This document shows positions 55,396-64,000 of a stretch of 64,000 bases of DNA, piece after piece. Source of the stretch: Bombella favorum (GTDB lineage Bacteria; Pseudomonadota; Alphaproteobacteria; Acetobacterales; Acetobacteraceae); assembly GCF_014048475.1 (NCBI RefSeq), contig NZ_NWUS01000001.1, positions 62,001 through 126,000 on the forward strand, read 5' to 3'. The first letter of the stretch is position 1, and every line of letters starts with the position of its first letter. The notes under the pieces are model-generated. The model was given only the letters and a program-made list of their open reading frames with translations. It was not told where the DNA came from and ran no database searches. Both the position numbers and the translations under genes were made by a program.

Positions 55396-57201
55396 ATGGC
55401 AGCAATAAAAAACGGACGTCTGTCTCTTCGGGCTTTTTGGCGGCAAGTGCGCCCTTCTTCCCTTAAAGGTTGGTCTCTGCGCTTTTGTTGCGCTTGTATT
55501 CTGCTGGTTTTGGAGAGTGTGACAGCGGTTGCCACGCCTTGGCTGTTCAGTGGCATGGTAGGTAGGCTTTCAGGGCATGAGACCGCTTTGGTGGCCATCA
55601 TGGCTCTTCTAGCAAGCTATACAGTCCTGCGTATGTTGGGGGCGGTAGCGGGGCCGGCGCGTAGCCTGCTTATGGTGCCGATAAGAACGGTGCTGCGGGA
55701 GCGGATTAGTCTACGGGGATTGGAACATATCCATCAACTCAGTGCCCGTTTCCACCAGCAACGGCAGACCGGGGCTTTGACCCGTGTCATCGACCGAGGC
55801 GCCGATGCGGCTAGCACGATTGTGGATATGGCGTTTTCTAATGTCATGCCAAACTTGTTGGGGTTGGGGCTGACATTTATTGTGGTGCTGCATGTTTTTG
55901 ATGGCTGGTACCTGGTGCTGCTCTGCGGCACGTTGCTCCTCTATGCGGGCGTATCATTTCTTTTCACGCGTTGGCGGATGCAGGCCCGTAGGGAGCGTAA
56001 TCAGGCAAACAGCAACGCACACCGTCATCTTGTAGATAGTTTGCTCAATGCGGATATTGTCCGGGCTTTTGGTAATGCCGCTTATGAAAGCCGACGGCAG
56101 GAAAAGATATGGAAGTCTTTAAGCGCAGCTGAAGCACGGTTGCAGAAACTTATTGGAAGTTCTCAGGCCATTCGCAATATTCTGATTGCTTTAGCAACGG
56201 CCTCGTTACTGGGGATGGCTATATTAGATATTGAGGCTCATCGACTCGGTGTTGCACAGTTTGTGCTGATTGGCACTTATCTTCGGAGTGTTTATGCCTC
56301 AGTCGGGGCTTTGAATTATGTCGGGGCGGGCTGGCGTAATGCTCGTGTGGATATGGAGGCTTATCTGGAGCTTATGGCTTTGAAGCCAGAGATACAGTCC
56401 CCGTCCAAGCCTGCGCCATTGCCCATAGGGCAGCCCGGAGGCGTTACGCTGGAGATGCAGCACGTTACCTTTGGGTATGAGCCGGGCAGGTTGATCCTAC
56501 AGGATGTTAGCTTCCGGTTGGAGGCTGGCAGAATGCTTGCAGTGGTGGGGCGTAGCGGGTCTGGTAAATCGACATTAGCGAAGCTCATCAGCCGTCTGTA
56601 TGACCCGCAGGAAGGAAAAGTGCTGATGGAAGGTGTGGCCCTTCCTGATCTGTCGTTGGAGGTCCTGCGGGCGCAAATTGGCGTGGTGGCGCAGGATACA
56701 TCGCTTTTTAATGCCACGATTGCCGAAAATATTGCCTATGGTCGGGTAGGGGCTGGAATGGAGGAGATCCGACGGGCTGCCGAAGCTGCGCAGTTAGGGC
56801 CACTTATTGAGAGATTGCCAGATGGGTTCGCCACACTGGTTGGAGAACGAGGTGTGCGCCTTTCTGGTGGGGAGAGGCAGAGAATGGCCATTGCCCGTAT
56901 CCTATTGCGCAGCCCCCGCCTGCTAGTGCTGGATGAGGCGACTAGTGCCCTGGATACTAAAACGGAGGACGCCATACAGCAGGAGCTTTTGGCTTTGTCA
57001 TCCGGCCGGACAACGGTTGTGATTGCCCATCGTCTTTCTACGATCCAGCGTGCTGACCATATTCTTGTTATGGAGGGCGGAAAGGTGATGGAGGAGGGAA
57101 CCCATCATGACCTGCTAGAAAAAGAAGGTATTTACGCAGGAATGTGGAGATTGCAGGCAAGAGGGGGTTCCGTTGAAAGTCATTCGGTTGTAGAGGGGTA
57201 G
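55396..57201 (+). CDS. ABC exporter, Atm1/HMT1-like half transporter
   Basis: Fused membrane and ATPase domains. Seen: six hydrophobic segments in residues about 20-310, with NSNAHRHLVDSLLNADIVRA FGN split as in the Atm1 group, then the ATPase domain with VVGRSGSGKSTLAKLIS (Walker A), IGVVAQDTSLFNATI (Q loop), VRLSGGERQRMAIARILL (signature), LLVLDEATSALD (Walker B) and VIAHRLSTI (H loop). 601 residues. Atm1-type proteins export glutathione-linked compounds; the match is to the group, so the substrate is open. It acts as a homodimer. Confidence 0.88.
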   Translation: MAAIKNGRLSLRAFWRQVRPSSLKGWSLRFCCACILLVLESVTAVATPWLFSGMVGRLSGHETALVAIMALLASYTVLRMLGAVAGPARSLLMVPIRTVLRERISLRGLEHIHQLSARFHQQRQTGALTRVIDRGADAASTIVDMAFSNVMPNLLGLGLTFIVVLHVFDGWYLVLLCGTLLLYAGVSFLFTRWRMQARRERNQANSNAHRHLVDSLLNADIVRAFGNAAYESRRQEKIWKSLSAAEARLQKLIGSSQAIRNILIALATASLLGMAILDIEAHRLGVAQFVLIGTYLRSVYASVGALNYVGAGWRNARVDMEAYLELMALKPEIQSPSKPAPLPIGQPGGVTLEMQHVTFGYEPGRLILQDVSFRLEAGRMLAVVGRSGSGKSTLAKLISRLYDPQEGKVLMEGVALPDLSLEVLRAQIGVVAQDTSLFNATIAENIAYGRVGAGMEEIRRAAEAAQLGPLIERLPDGFATLVGERGVRLSGGERQRMAIARILLRSPRLLVLDEATSALDTKTEDAIQQELLALSSGRTTVVIAHRLSTIQRADHILVMEGGKVMEEGTHHDLLEKEGIYAGMWRLQARGGSVESHSVVEG

Positions 57202-57237
57202 CGGGCTACTTCTGTCGGTATGAAAGGCAGGAAAGAC

Positions 57238-57266
57238 TTGACGTATCAGCGTCTATACGTCATAAG
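57238..57266 (+). promoter_or_regulatory. rpmB promoter with inverted repeat in the spacer
   Basis: -35 TTGACG (57238-57243), 17-bp spacer, -10 CATAAG (57261-57266). The inverted repeat GACGTAT-N8-ATACGTC (57240-57261) fills the spacer and overlaps both hexamers, so a dimeric regulator could block the polymerase here. Confidence 0.65.
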
Positions 57267-57334
57267 CCCGCCTTATTTACGGAACACGCTAAGCCGTTTT
57301 GCGGCTCTGCGTATCACAGTATCGAGGAAGTTCT

Positions 57335-57640
57335 ATGTCTCGCCGTTGCCATGTCACGGGCAAAGGGGTGCTGACGGGCAATAACGTCAGCCACGCCAAT
57401 AACAAATCCCGTCGCCGTTTCCTCCCGAACCTTCAGGAAGCCACGCTCCTGTCCGATATCCTCGAGGCACCGGTGCGTATGCGCCTGTCTGCCAAGGGTA
57501 TCCGTACAGTTGAGCATAATGGCGGACTTGATTCCTTCCTGCTGGGTACACCGAACCGGAAACTGACGCCGGAGGCTCTTGTTATCAAGCGTCGTATCCT
57601 GCGCGTTCAGGAACGTAAGGCTGCCCAGCCGGCTGCCTGA
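57335..57640 (+). CDS. rpmB: 50S ribosomal protein L28
   Basis: Large-subunit protein. Seen: [34 protein letters not shown] and [20 protein letters not shown]. 101 residues, somewhat long with an Ala/Lys/Gln-rich tail, usual in alphaproteobacteria. ATG 57335 has GAGGAAG upstream. It has its own promoter; a GC-rich hairpin (57654-57677) without a T-run follows. Confidence 0.96.
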   Translation: MSRRCHVTGKGVLTGNNVSHANNKSRRRFLPNLQEATLLSDILEAPVRMRLSAKGIRTVEHNGGLDSFLLGTPNRKLTPEALVIKRRILRVQERKAAQPAA

Positions 57641-57793
57641 TTTAGGTAGCTGAGCCCGTCCTTAGTATAGGGCGGGCGGCTGTTCCGGGGTGACTCTGCC
57701 GGCGCAGTCCGTTTTTCTGGTATTCATACAGGGTCTGATGAGGGTGCCCCGGCGCAGGCGGTGGCACCTTTCCTTGCATTTTGGAGGTTTCCC

Positions 57794-59905
57794 GTGACCG
57801 ACGACAGCGTTCAGGGCGCGAAGTCCGCTCTCTCAAAGATTCGCAACATCGGTATTACCGCTCACATTGACGCCGGTAAGACGACGACGACAGAGCGCAT
57901 GCTCTATTACACCGGTATGTCCCACCGTATCGGTGAAGTGCATGACGGGAACACCACGACCGACTACATGGAGCAGGAGCGTGAGCGTGGCATCACCATC
58001 ACCTCCGCTGCTGTGACCTGTGAGTGGGACGGCCACCGCATCAACATCATCGACACCCCTGGCCATATCGACTTCAACATTGAGGTGAACCGCTCCCTCC
58101 GTGTGCTCGATGGCGCTATCTTCGTGATCGAAGGTGTGGCCGGTGTGCAGCCGCAGTCCGAAACCAACTGGCGTCTGGCTGACCGCTATAACGTGCCCCG
58201 TATCATCTTCATCAACAAGCTGGACCGTACCGGTGCCGACTTCGACTACGCCTTCAGCACACTGAAGGAGAAGCTGGATATCGTGGCCATTCCGCTTCAG
58301 CTGCCGATTGGCGCCGAAGAGAACATGGTCGGTGTCGTGGACTTGGTGGAAATGCGTGCCATCGTCTGGGAAGGTGGTGAGCTGGGTGCTAAGTTCCACT
58401 ACGAAGAAATTCCGGCCGATATGAAGGAGCGTGCTGAAGAAGCACGTCAGAACCTGCTTGATACGGCTCTGAGCGTCGATACCGCCGCTATGGAAGAGTA
58501 TTTCGAGAAGGGCGAGGTAGACCTTGCTACTCTGAAGCGCTGCATCAAGAAGGGTACGATCTCTGGTGAGTTCCGCCCTGTCCTGTGTGGTACGGCCTTC
58601 AAGAACAAGGGTGTGCAGCCGCTGCTGGATGCCGTGATCGACTACCTCCCGGCTCCGGATGAGGTTGAGGGTATTCGTATTGCTCCGCCGGAAGATAAGG
58701 AAGTTGATGAGAGCTTCCTGCCGATCATCCCGGTTGACCCGGAAGGCAAGTTCGCCGGTCTCGCCTTTAAGATCATCTCCGATAAGTATGGTACACTGAC
58801 CTTCGTTCGTGTCTATCGTGGCGTGCTGAATACGGGTGACACCGTGCTGAACACCACAAAGGGCACCAAGGAGCGTGTTGGCCGCATGTTCCAGATGCAC
58901 GCTGACAAGCGTCAGGAAGTGAAGTCTGTCGGCGCTGGTGACATTGCTGCCTTCGTTGGTCTGAAAGACACCGTGACCGGTGACACACTGGCCGATGCAG
59001 CTGACCCGGTTGTTCTGGAGCGTATGCAGTTCCCGGTTCCGGTGATCGATATTTCTGTCGAGCCGAAGACCAAGGATGCCGTCGAGAAGATGACGCTGGC
59101 CCTCCAGAAGCTGACAGCTGAAGATCCGTCTCTGCACCTGCGGACAGATCAGGAAACAGGTCAGACCATTCTTTCCGGTATGGGTGAGCTGCATCTGGAC
59201 ATCATCGTGGACCGTCTGCGCCGTGAGTATGGCGTTGATGCGAACATCGGTGCTCCGCAGGTTGCCTACCGTGAGGCGATCACTCAGTCCCACACCGAGA
59301 CCTACACTCATAAGAAGCAGTCCGGTGGTTCTGGTCAGTTCGCTGAGGTGAAGATCACCTTCGAGCCGCTGCCGGAGAAGGGTGACGAAGAGATCATCTT
59401 CGAGAACAAGATCGTCGGTGGTGCTGTGCCGAAGGAATACATCCCGGCTGTCGAAAAGGGCGTGCGTATGCAGTCCACGACAGGTGTGCTGGCTGGCTTC
59501 GAAACGGTGGGCTTCAAGTTCACTCTGGAAGACGGTAAGTACCACGATGTTGACTCCTCGGCTCTGGCCTTCGAAATCGCCGCTAAGGCCTGCTTCCGTG
59601 AAGGTATGAAGAAGGCTGGTCCGGTCATTCTGGAGCCGATCATGGATGTGGAAATCACCACCCCGAACGATCACGTTGGTGACGTGGTGGGTGACCTGAA
59701 CCGCCGCCGTGGTATCATTCAGAACCAGGAGACATCTGGCTCCACCGTTCTGATCCGTTCTCAGGTGCCGCTGAAGGAAATGTTCGGTTACATTTCTCAT
59801 CTGCGTTCTGCAACGAAGGGTCGTGCATCCTTCACCATGCAGTTCCACCACTACGAGCCGGTGCCGCGCAACGTGCAGGATGAGATCATCGCAGAGCGTT
59901 CCTGA
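57794..59905 (+). CDS. fusA: Elongation factor G
   Basis: GTPase that drives ribosomal translocation and recycling. Seen: [20 protein letters not shown] (G1), [10 protein letters not shown] (G2), [14 protein letters not shown] (G3), [12 protein letters not shown] (G4), and the C-terminal domains with [15 protein letters not shown] and [12 protein letters not shown]. 703 residues. The start is GTG 57794, with GGAGG 6 bp upstream; an earlier GTG at 57761 is less likely. It is not in a str operon here: rpmB is upstream and tufA is absent. Codon use is strongly optimised, so it is highly expressed; whether a second EF-G exists elsewhere cannot be told. Confidence 0.97.
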   Translation: MTDDSVQGAKSALSKIRNIGITAHIDAGKTTTTERMLYYTGMSHRIGEVHDGNTTTDYMEQERERGITITSAAVTCEWDGHRINIIDTPGHIDFNIEVNRSLRVLDGAIFVIEGVAGVQPQSETNWRLADRYNVPRIIFINKLDRTGADFDYAFSTLKEKLDIVAIPLQLPIGAEENMVGVVDLVEMRAIVWEGGELGAKFHYEEIPADMKERAEEARQNLLDTALSVDTAAMEEYFEKGEVDLATLKRCIKKGTISGEFRPVLCGTAFKNKGVQPLLDAVIDYLPAPDEVEGIRIAPPEDKEVDESFLPIIPVDPEGKFAGLAFKIISDKYGTLTFVRVYRGVLNTGDTVLNTTKGTKERVGRMFQMHADKRQEVKSVGAGDIAAFVGLKDTVTGDTLADAADPVVLERMQFPVPVIDISVEPKTKDAVEKMTLALQKLTAEDPSLHLRTDQETGQTILSGMGELHLDIIVDRLRREYGVDANIGAPQVAYREAITQSHTETYTHKKQSGGSGQFAEVKITFEPLPEKGDEEIIFENKIVGGAVPKEYIPAVEKGVRMQSTTGVLAGFETVGFKFTLEDGKYHDVDSSALAFEIAAKACFREGMKKAGPVILEPIMDVEITTPNDHVGDVVGDLNRRRGIIQNQETSGSTVLIRSQVPLKEMFGYISHLRSATKGRASFTMQFHHYEPVPRNVQDEIIAERS

Positions 59906-59937
59906 TACGCCCTGTAACGATCCTTCTTTAAGGAGGG

Positions 59938-59972
59938 CCCTCCGTCAGTTCGCTGGCGGAGGGTTTTCTTTT
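59938..59972 (+). terminator. fusA intrinsic terminator
   Basis: Stem CCCTCCGTCAG / CTGGCGGAGGG closed by a TTCG tetraloop, followed by TTTTCTTTT. Confidence 0.95.
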
Positions 59973-59985
59973 GTCCCATCCCAGC

Positions 59986-60014
59986 TTGACAGACCATCTT
60001 ACGGTGGTGTTACT
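59986..60014 (+). promoter_or_regulatory. Promoter ahead of the fluoride riboswitch
   Basis: A consensus -35 TTGACA (59986-59991), then GTTACT or TTACTT at 17-18 bp as -10. The predicted start near 60021 lies just before the riboswitch. Confidence 0.6.
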
Positions 60015-60024
60015 TACACGAGCA

Positions 60025-60102
60025 TACGGTGATGGATTACCACCGGGCCGCTAGGCCGAACCGCCCACCCGAGGAATCGGGAAAGGCTGATGATTCCTGC
60101 CA
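60025..60102 (+). ncRNA. Fluoride riboswitch (crcB motif)
   Basis: The conserved crcB pattern is present: CGGTGATGGATTACCACC forming P1 with the GATGG core, GAACCGCC (60059-60065), a short hairpin CCCGAGGAATCGGG, then GGCTGATGATTCCTGCC near 60085-60101. It precedes a CLC-F gene, one of the two main partners of this RNA. The following segment forms CCTCTCATA / TATGAGGGG (60111-60133), whose 3' arm runs into the purine-rich ribosome binding site of the transporter, so translational control is likely. Confidence 0.92.
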
Positions 60103-60152
60103 ATTAAGACCTCTCATAAGACCGTATGAGGGGGAGGGTGGAGGAGTCTCTT

Positions 60153-61493
60153 ATGTTGTCTTCAAAAGATGTGATGTCGTTTGCGTTGAACCTGCTCCGC
60201 TGGTTTGGTCTGCTGGTACCATTGGCCATGGTTGTAGGGAGTTCTTGCGCTCTCTTTCTCTGGATGCTGGAATGGGTAACGCACTACCGTTTTGTTCATC
60301 CGGCTATTTTGTATGGTCTGCCCTTTGCTGGTGTGGCGGTGGCTTTGTCCTATTACTGGTGGGGCGGTCGTGCAGGTGGTGGTAATAATCTCATCCTTGA
60401 TGAGATTCATAATCCATCGGAAGGCGTGCCGCTGCGCATGGCGCCGCTTGTTTTTATTGGTACGGTAATCAGTCATCTTTTCGGGGCCTCTGTTGGGCGT
60501 GAGGGGACAGCCGTGCAGATGGGCGGGAGCCTTGCCAGTAGTTTTGCCAAACTCTTCCAATTGGATAAGCGCAACACAAGCATCTTGCTGACAGCTGGTG
60601 TGGCGTCCGGTCTAGGGGCTGTGTATGGCACGCCCATCACGGGGGCTGTTTTTGGGCTAGAGGTTCTGACCCTTGGTGCGCTGGATTACTCGGCCCTATT
60701 GCCGGTGGCGGTCGCCTCTATCATCGCCGATTGGACATGTCATCAGTGGGGTATTCATCACGCTGTCTATCCAGTTACCTTCAAGGGGCTGGCTTCACCG
60801 GGGCAGATACCTTTCCATGTGGATGCTACATTGTGGGCAAAAGTAGCCGTTGCTGCCGTGATGTTCGGCTTTGCTAGCCGTGCTTTTGCAGAAGGTGTTT
60901 ATCGGCTTGGTCCTGTTGTGAAGAAAATTTGCCCGACACCGTGGTTACAACCTGCCATCGGTGGCATTGCAACCATTCTGCTGGTCTGGCTTTTGGGCAC
61001 ACGGGATTATCTGGGGCTTGGTGTTGTGGCTCCAGAGGCTGGAGGGGCCTCCATCATCAATTTTTTCAGTACAGCCCATTATGATTGGAGCTGGCTGTTG
61101 AAGCTGGTTTTTACCGTCATTGCTCTCGCTACAGGCTATAAGGGAGGAGAGGTGACGCCGCTATTTTTCGTCGGGGCTGGCTTGGGGAATGCCCTTGCGC
61201 CAGTGTTGGGTGTTCCCAATGATCTTCTAGCGGGTGTGGGCATGGTGGCTGTTTTTGGTGGTGCCGTGAATACCCCTCTGGCCTGTACGATCATGGGAGT
61301 GGAACTCTTTGGCGGGGCGAATATCGTTTATTACGCCACGGGTTGTTTTATTGCCTATCTCTGTTCTGGTCATACGGGAATTTATCTGTCCCAGAAGGTA
61401 GGGGTGCCTAAAATATGGCGGTCTGATTTCGTGCCGGGCATAGCTTTGCGTCGCACCAGAGAAGGTATTTGGAAGGAAGAAGATCAGCTCTGA
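60153..61493 (+). CDS. clcF: CLC-F type fluoride/proton antiporter
   Basis: Membrane exporter that removes fluoride from the cytoplasm. Seen: about 12 hydrophobic segments; GASVGREGTAVQMGGSLAS, where ordinary CLC chloride transporters have GREGP; GGGNNLILDEIHNP where they have GSGIP; VYGTPITGAVFGLEVL; and GGEVTPLFFVGAGLGNALA. The changed selectivity motifs match the fluoride-specific clade. 446 residues from ATG 60153, with GGAGGAG 6 bp upstream. The riboswitch in its leader confirms the substrate by context. A terminator follows. Confidence 0.93.
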   Translation: MLSSKDVMSFALNLLRWFGLLVPLAMVVGSSCALFLWMLEWVTHYRFVHPAILYGLPFAGVAVALSYYWWGGRAGGGNNLILDEIHNPSEGVPLRMAPLVFIGTVISHLFGASVGREGTAVQMGGSLASSFAKLFQLDKRNTSILLTAGVASGLGAVYGTPITGAVFGLEVLTLGALDYSALLPVAVASIIADWTCHQWGIHHAVYPVTFKGLASPGQIPFHVDATLWAKVAVAAVMFGFASRAFAEGVYRLGPVVKKICPTPWLQPAIGGIATILLVWLLGTRDYLGLGVVAPEAGGASIINFFSTAHYDWSWLLKLVFTVIALATGYKGGEVTPLFFVGAGLGNALAPVLGVPNDLLAGVGMVAVFGGAVNTPLACTIMGVELFGGANIVYYATGCFIAYLCSGHTGIYLSQKVGVPKIWRSDFVPGIALRRTREGIWKEEDQL

Positions 61494-61499
61494 ATTGAA

Positions 61500-61536
61500 A
61501 AAGGGCCTCTTCCCGGGAGGGAAAGAGGCCCTTTCT
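61500..61536 (+). terminator. Bidirectional terminator between clcF and the ppc-like gene
   Basis: Perfect 12-bp stem AAAGGGCCTCTT / AAGAGGCCCTTT around CCCGGGAGGGA, between convergent stop codons; TTTCTGT on the plus strand and TTTTTC on the minus strand follow. Confidence 0.9.
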
Positions 61537-61563
61537 GTAGTGTCTCTATAACAGAGAGTGGCG

Positions 61564-64000
61564 TCAGCCGAAGCAGTGATTGGCGTGCATGATGGCGACA
61601 CCGACCTCACGGAGCAGATCGAACGCTTCTCGTAACGGCTGGAAGATTTCCCGATGCTCACGGGCAAAGCCCTGTGCCACACCAGCACCGCCGGGTTCGC
61701 CGAAATCGAGATCGGCAATGCTGGGGGCTGTGATGGGGAAGAGGTCATCCAGCAGGCGCAAGGCCCGTGGGACATCGAGGCAGAGGATAAGCGTTGTGAT
61801 GGCTTCCCGGGTTAGCGTGCCACGGGGGCCGAAATAGGGGATGTGTGTCCCTAGTGTCCAGATGCGGTCCATCAAGGCAAAGCGGATGACGTGTAGCAGC
61901 TTCTCGTCCACGTTCATGCGGGGGGCTTCCGGCCATGCGGAGCGTAGGGCGATGTCTTCCCGCTGGATGCGACGGAAGAGAGCCGGAACGCTCTTCCAGA
62001 ACTCCAGCTCTTCCAGGTCACGGGCAATATTGAGGAAATGTACCCGATCATCGGCATTGTCGCAGTCAGCTGCACGGTTCAGCCATGTGCCGGGGTCCAG
62101 CTGATGAATGGTGGCTCGTAGAACATCCAGGTCTGAATGTTTCAGAGCCTGGGACGCAAAATCCATGAGCTGGCGGAAACGGGGAGAGCTGTGGCGCAGT
62201 TGCTCGAACTGTTCCGTATGGCGGCGGGCGGCCCCGCCAAGGCCGTGCAGAACATTAGCCCACCAGCCTAGCTGCTGGAGAATGGCATTATTGGGAATGG
62301 CACGGATCTGGCTCGGATGAGTGATGCGTGTCACCCGTGCTGTGTCGGACTGACGTGCAGAAGGGCGGGAGCCGGTTTTGTCCACCAATGCAGGGCCGAA
62401 AGCACTAAGTAGGGCAGTATAGCCGGGGTCATCAACCAGATCCCCCATCTTCAGGGCGATGGTGGAGAAGAAATCCATAGCAAAATCGGGCTTGCTGAAG
62501 AGCGGATCATTCAGTGCCTCTGCGGCAATGGGTTCTCCCTGCGCAGCAACGAATTCAGCCAGTGTTGCAATGGTAGAGGCGGCAAGGTTCTCTGTTCCGA
62601 AGGAGAGATAGCCGTCCCCTCCCTGAAAAGCCGCTTCGACCCGGCTTGTAATCCCTGCTTTGCGCAGGGCCTGCCGTGTGTTAGCCGGGGAGAAATATTC
62701 CAGACGCTCTTTTAGGCTGAAAGGATGGGCACCACGGCCAATGCTTTCGCCATGAGTGTCGAACATGGTCAAGGCGATATCGTCTAGCCCATGTTCTTTC
62801 ATCAGTTCCAGCGTACGCAGGCGGAGGCGTTCGACCATGGGGCCAGCTGCTAGCTGCCCGACATAACGCCCGGAATCCGAATAACCGAACTGGAGGGAGA
62901 GACGCCCGTTAGCCCGGAGATAGGCCCGCCAGTGTGGAGAGCGGAAGGCTTCCTCCAAAATTTCCGCACCGTTTTCCAGAGCACTCTCTGTCTCGAAAAG
63001 CGGGGAAATTTCAATCTGGTCATCACGGATGCCAAAGAGGCGGGCCAGCCATAGTGTGGCAAGCAGCGTATAGCCACTTTCCGTCTCGGCAATCAGGAAG
63101 CGGATGGGAGACCCAGAATCAACGTGCTTGAGGATCTGCGCCATGGTCATCATCAGGCGTGATGCGGCACTAGGTTCTACCAGCAGAGCGCCGAAGTCGA
63201 TGGCCAGGGGCTTTAGATCATCCATGGCGGCATCAATGTGCGAGAGTAGAGCCCGACGATGGAAAGGCAGGGTCGGGTCATCCGTCAGGCCGAGCCTTGT
63301 ACGGGCTACGTTATAAATCTGCGCCGCATTGAGACGGGTGTGGATGTGAGACAGCCCTAGCCCATGATTGAGGAAGCCCGTACGGATGACATCCAGCTGA
63401 CGGGCTGTTGTATCATCCAGGCCGGCGGCTTCTGCCTCGAAGAGGGGAAGTAGTTCTTTAGCGTTGAGGAGAGCCGTTTCCCGCAGGTCAATCAGGGTGT
63501 GGGAAAAACGGGCAATATCTTCCGGCTTCATGGTCTGGCCGGGGATGGAACGGGGGCAGGCCTCCCGCTGTTGCTGTGTGGCCTGCAGAGCAGAGATAAC
63601 CCGTTTGCCGAGGGCGGAATCTTTCAGGCCAATCCGCTCCAACCCTTCGAGCAGGCGTTCCAGCTGGGCGATCTTGAGGCCCAGACGGATGCGGATTGTA
63701 TCCCACCAGCCGATGTCATTACGGCCATCCGTATCAAAACCCACCCAGCTGGCCAGTCGGACAGGGGCCGGGGTCAGCTCTTTAGAATCAGGCCAGCGGC
63801 GATGTGCAGCCTGAAGGATTTCTGCTGAGAGTTTGTCCAGCGCATCACGCCCACGAGTGATAGCGGCAAGGGCTAGAGCCTGCTCTTCATCCAGTGTTGG
63901 CGGTGTAGCGCGGCGATGTGTCGGCAGGGAAGGTACTGGGCAGGCTGGGTCTTCTGCCCGGCGGGCGAGAAGCTCATAGACATCATTGGCCAGGGCAAAG
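61564..64000 (-). CDS. PEP-carboxylase-like protein, 5' end outside the window
   Basis: The frame is open to the right edge; 811 residues are visible and the N-terminus is missing. The layout follows PEP carboxylase: SWVGFDTDGRNDIGWW where PEPC has GGDRDGNPNVT, ISPLFETESALENGAEILEE, RLSLQFGYSDSGRYVGQLAA (PEPC GYSDSxKDxG), and TMFDTHGESIGRGAHPF (PEPC FHGRGGxxGRGGGP). But the catalytic FHGRGG arginine is replaced, RVTEQGE is GYLSFGTEN, and the C-terminus is ANHCFG instead of RNTG. So it is clearly in the family but may not be a normal PEPC. Ends 23 bp from the terminator shared with clcF. Confidence 0.75.
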   Translation of the reverse strand, partial: FALANDVYELLARRAEDPACPVPSLPTHRRATPPTLDEEQALALAAITRGRDALDKLSAEILQAAHRRWPDSKELTPAPVRLASWVGFDTDGRNDIGWWDTIRIRLGLKIAQLERLLEGLERIGLKDSALGKRVISALQATQQQREACPRSIPGQTMKPEDIARFSHTLIDLRETALLNAKELLPLFEAEAAGLDDTTARQLDVIRTGFLNHGLGLSHIHTRLNAAQIYNVARTRLGLTDDPTLPFHRRALLSHIDAAMDDLKPLAIDFGALLVEPSAASRLMMTMAQILKHVDSGSPIRFLIAETESGYTLLATLWLARLFGIRDDQIEISPLFETESALENGAEILEEAFRSPHWRAYLRANGRLSLQFGYSDSGRYVGQLAAGPMVERLRLRTLELMKEHGLDDIALTMFDTHGESIGRGAHPFSLKERLEYFSPANTRQALRKAGITSRVEAAFQGGDGYLSFGTENLAASTIATLAEFVAAQGEPIAAEALNDPLFSKPDFAMDFFSTIALKMGDLVDDPGYTALLSAFGPALVDKTGSRPSARQSDTARVTRITHPSQIRAIPNNAILQQLGWWANVLHGLGGAARRHTEQFEQLRHSSPRFRQLMDFASQALKHSDLDVLRATIHQLDPGTWLNRAADCDNADDRVHFLNIARDLEELEFWKSVPALFRRIQREDIALRSAWPEAPRMNVDEKLLHVIRFALMDRIWTLGTHIPYFGPRGTLTREAITTLILCLDVPRALRLLDDLFPITAPSIADLDFGEPGGAGVAQGFAREHREIFQPLREAFDLLREVGVAIMHANHCFG

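Noticed and set aside
57833-59851. 672-codon open frame antisense to fusA
   Set aside because: It mirrors the strong GNN/third-base bias of fusA in the opposite frame; the translation has no recognisable domain and no ribosome binding site. Long shadow frames are expected opposite highly expressed genes.

Overview
The window looks like chromosomal core sequence of an alphaproteobacterium, most probably an acetic acid bacterium (Acetobacteraceae). This rests on gene content and order: a full dcw cluster followed by lpxC and bamD, a GapR/DUF2312 protein, a MucR/Ros regulator, both IHF subunits, the bamE-DUF177-rpmF-plsX-fabH-ihfA-merR order, a meso-DAP type MurE, and an acetolactate-to-acetoin module. 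The family is inferred; I cannot fix the genus. No prophage, CRISPR array or insertion sequence was seen. Coding is dense on both strands and the window edges cut bamD (left) and a PEP-carboxylase-like gene (right).

Region 1 (1-20.6 kb, all minus strand) is the division and cell wall cluster, transcribed mraZ-rsmH-ftsL-ftsI-murE-murF-mraY-murD-ftsW-murG-murC-murB-ddl-ftsQ-ftsA-ftsZ-lpxC-bamD. Many junctions overlap as ATGA or TGATG, so translational coupling is likely. Ahead of mraZ are four TGGGR boxes in exact 10-bp phase, lying on the strand opposite to mraZ. Region 2 (20.8-25 kb) holds the RNase P RNA with a clear promoter, a small membrane protein, zwf and gapR. Region 3 (24.1-30.7 kb) holds an alsR-type LysR gene divergent from alsD-alsS (pyruvate to acetoin) and a lutABC lactate oxidation operon, which together point to lactate and pyruvate overflow metabolism. 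Region 4 (30.7-32.8 kb) is rplU-rpmA-obgE and a tRNA-Ser.

Region 5 (32.9-40.2 kb) looks more accessory: rmuC directly after the tRNA, an isolated flagellin gene that lacks a normal start codon, an FAH-family enzyme overlapping a GT4 glycosyltransferase gene, and a FUSC-family membrane protein. Region 6 (40.3-46.7 kb) has mucR, ihfB, a LysR regulator, trxB, an Lrp/AsnC regulator with a GT39 glycosyltransferase, rpsU and a MarR regulator. Region 7 (46.7-53.2 kb) is bamE, DUF177, rpmF, plsX, fabH, ihfA, a MerR-type protein fused to a very long coiled coil with an internal 117-bp tandem duplication, and a tRNA-Pro. Region 8 (53.2-64 kb) holds an AI-2E family permease, a DUF4743-Nudix protein, an Atm1-like ABC exporter, rpmB, fusA, a fluoride riboswitch controlling a CLC-F fluoride exporter, and a PEP-carboxylase-like gene whose catalytic motifs are altered.

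A recurrent promoter pattern is visible: a -35 close to TTGAC(C/G) and a -10 of CATAAG at 17 bp, ahead of rnpB, rpmB and (with TTGCCA) tRNA-Ser. The same CATAAG hexamer abuts an inverted repeat ahead of gapR and follows a 19-bp palindrome ahead of the lrp-type gene. All statements come from reading the sequence; no database search was run.
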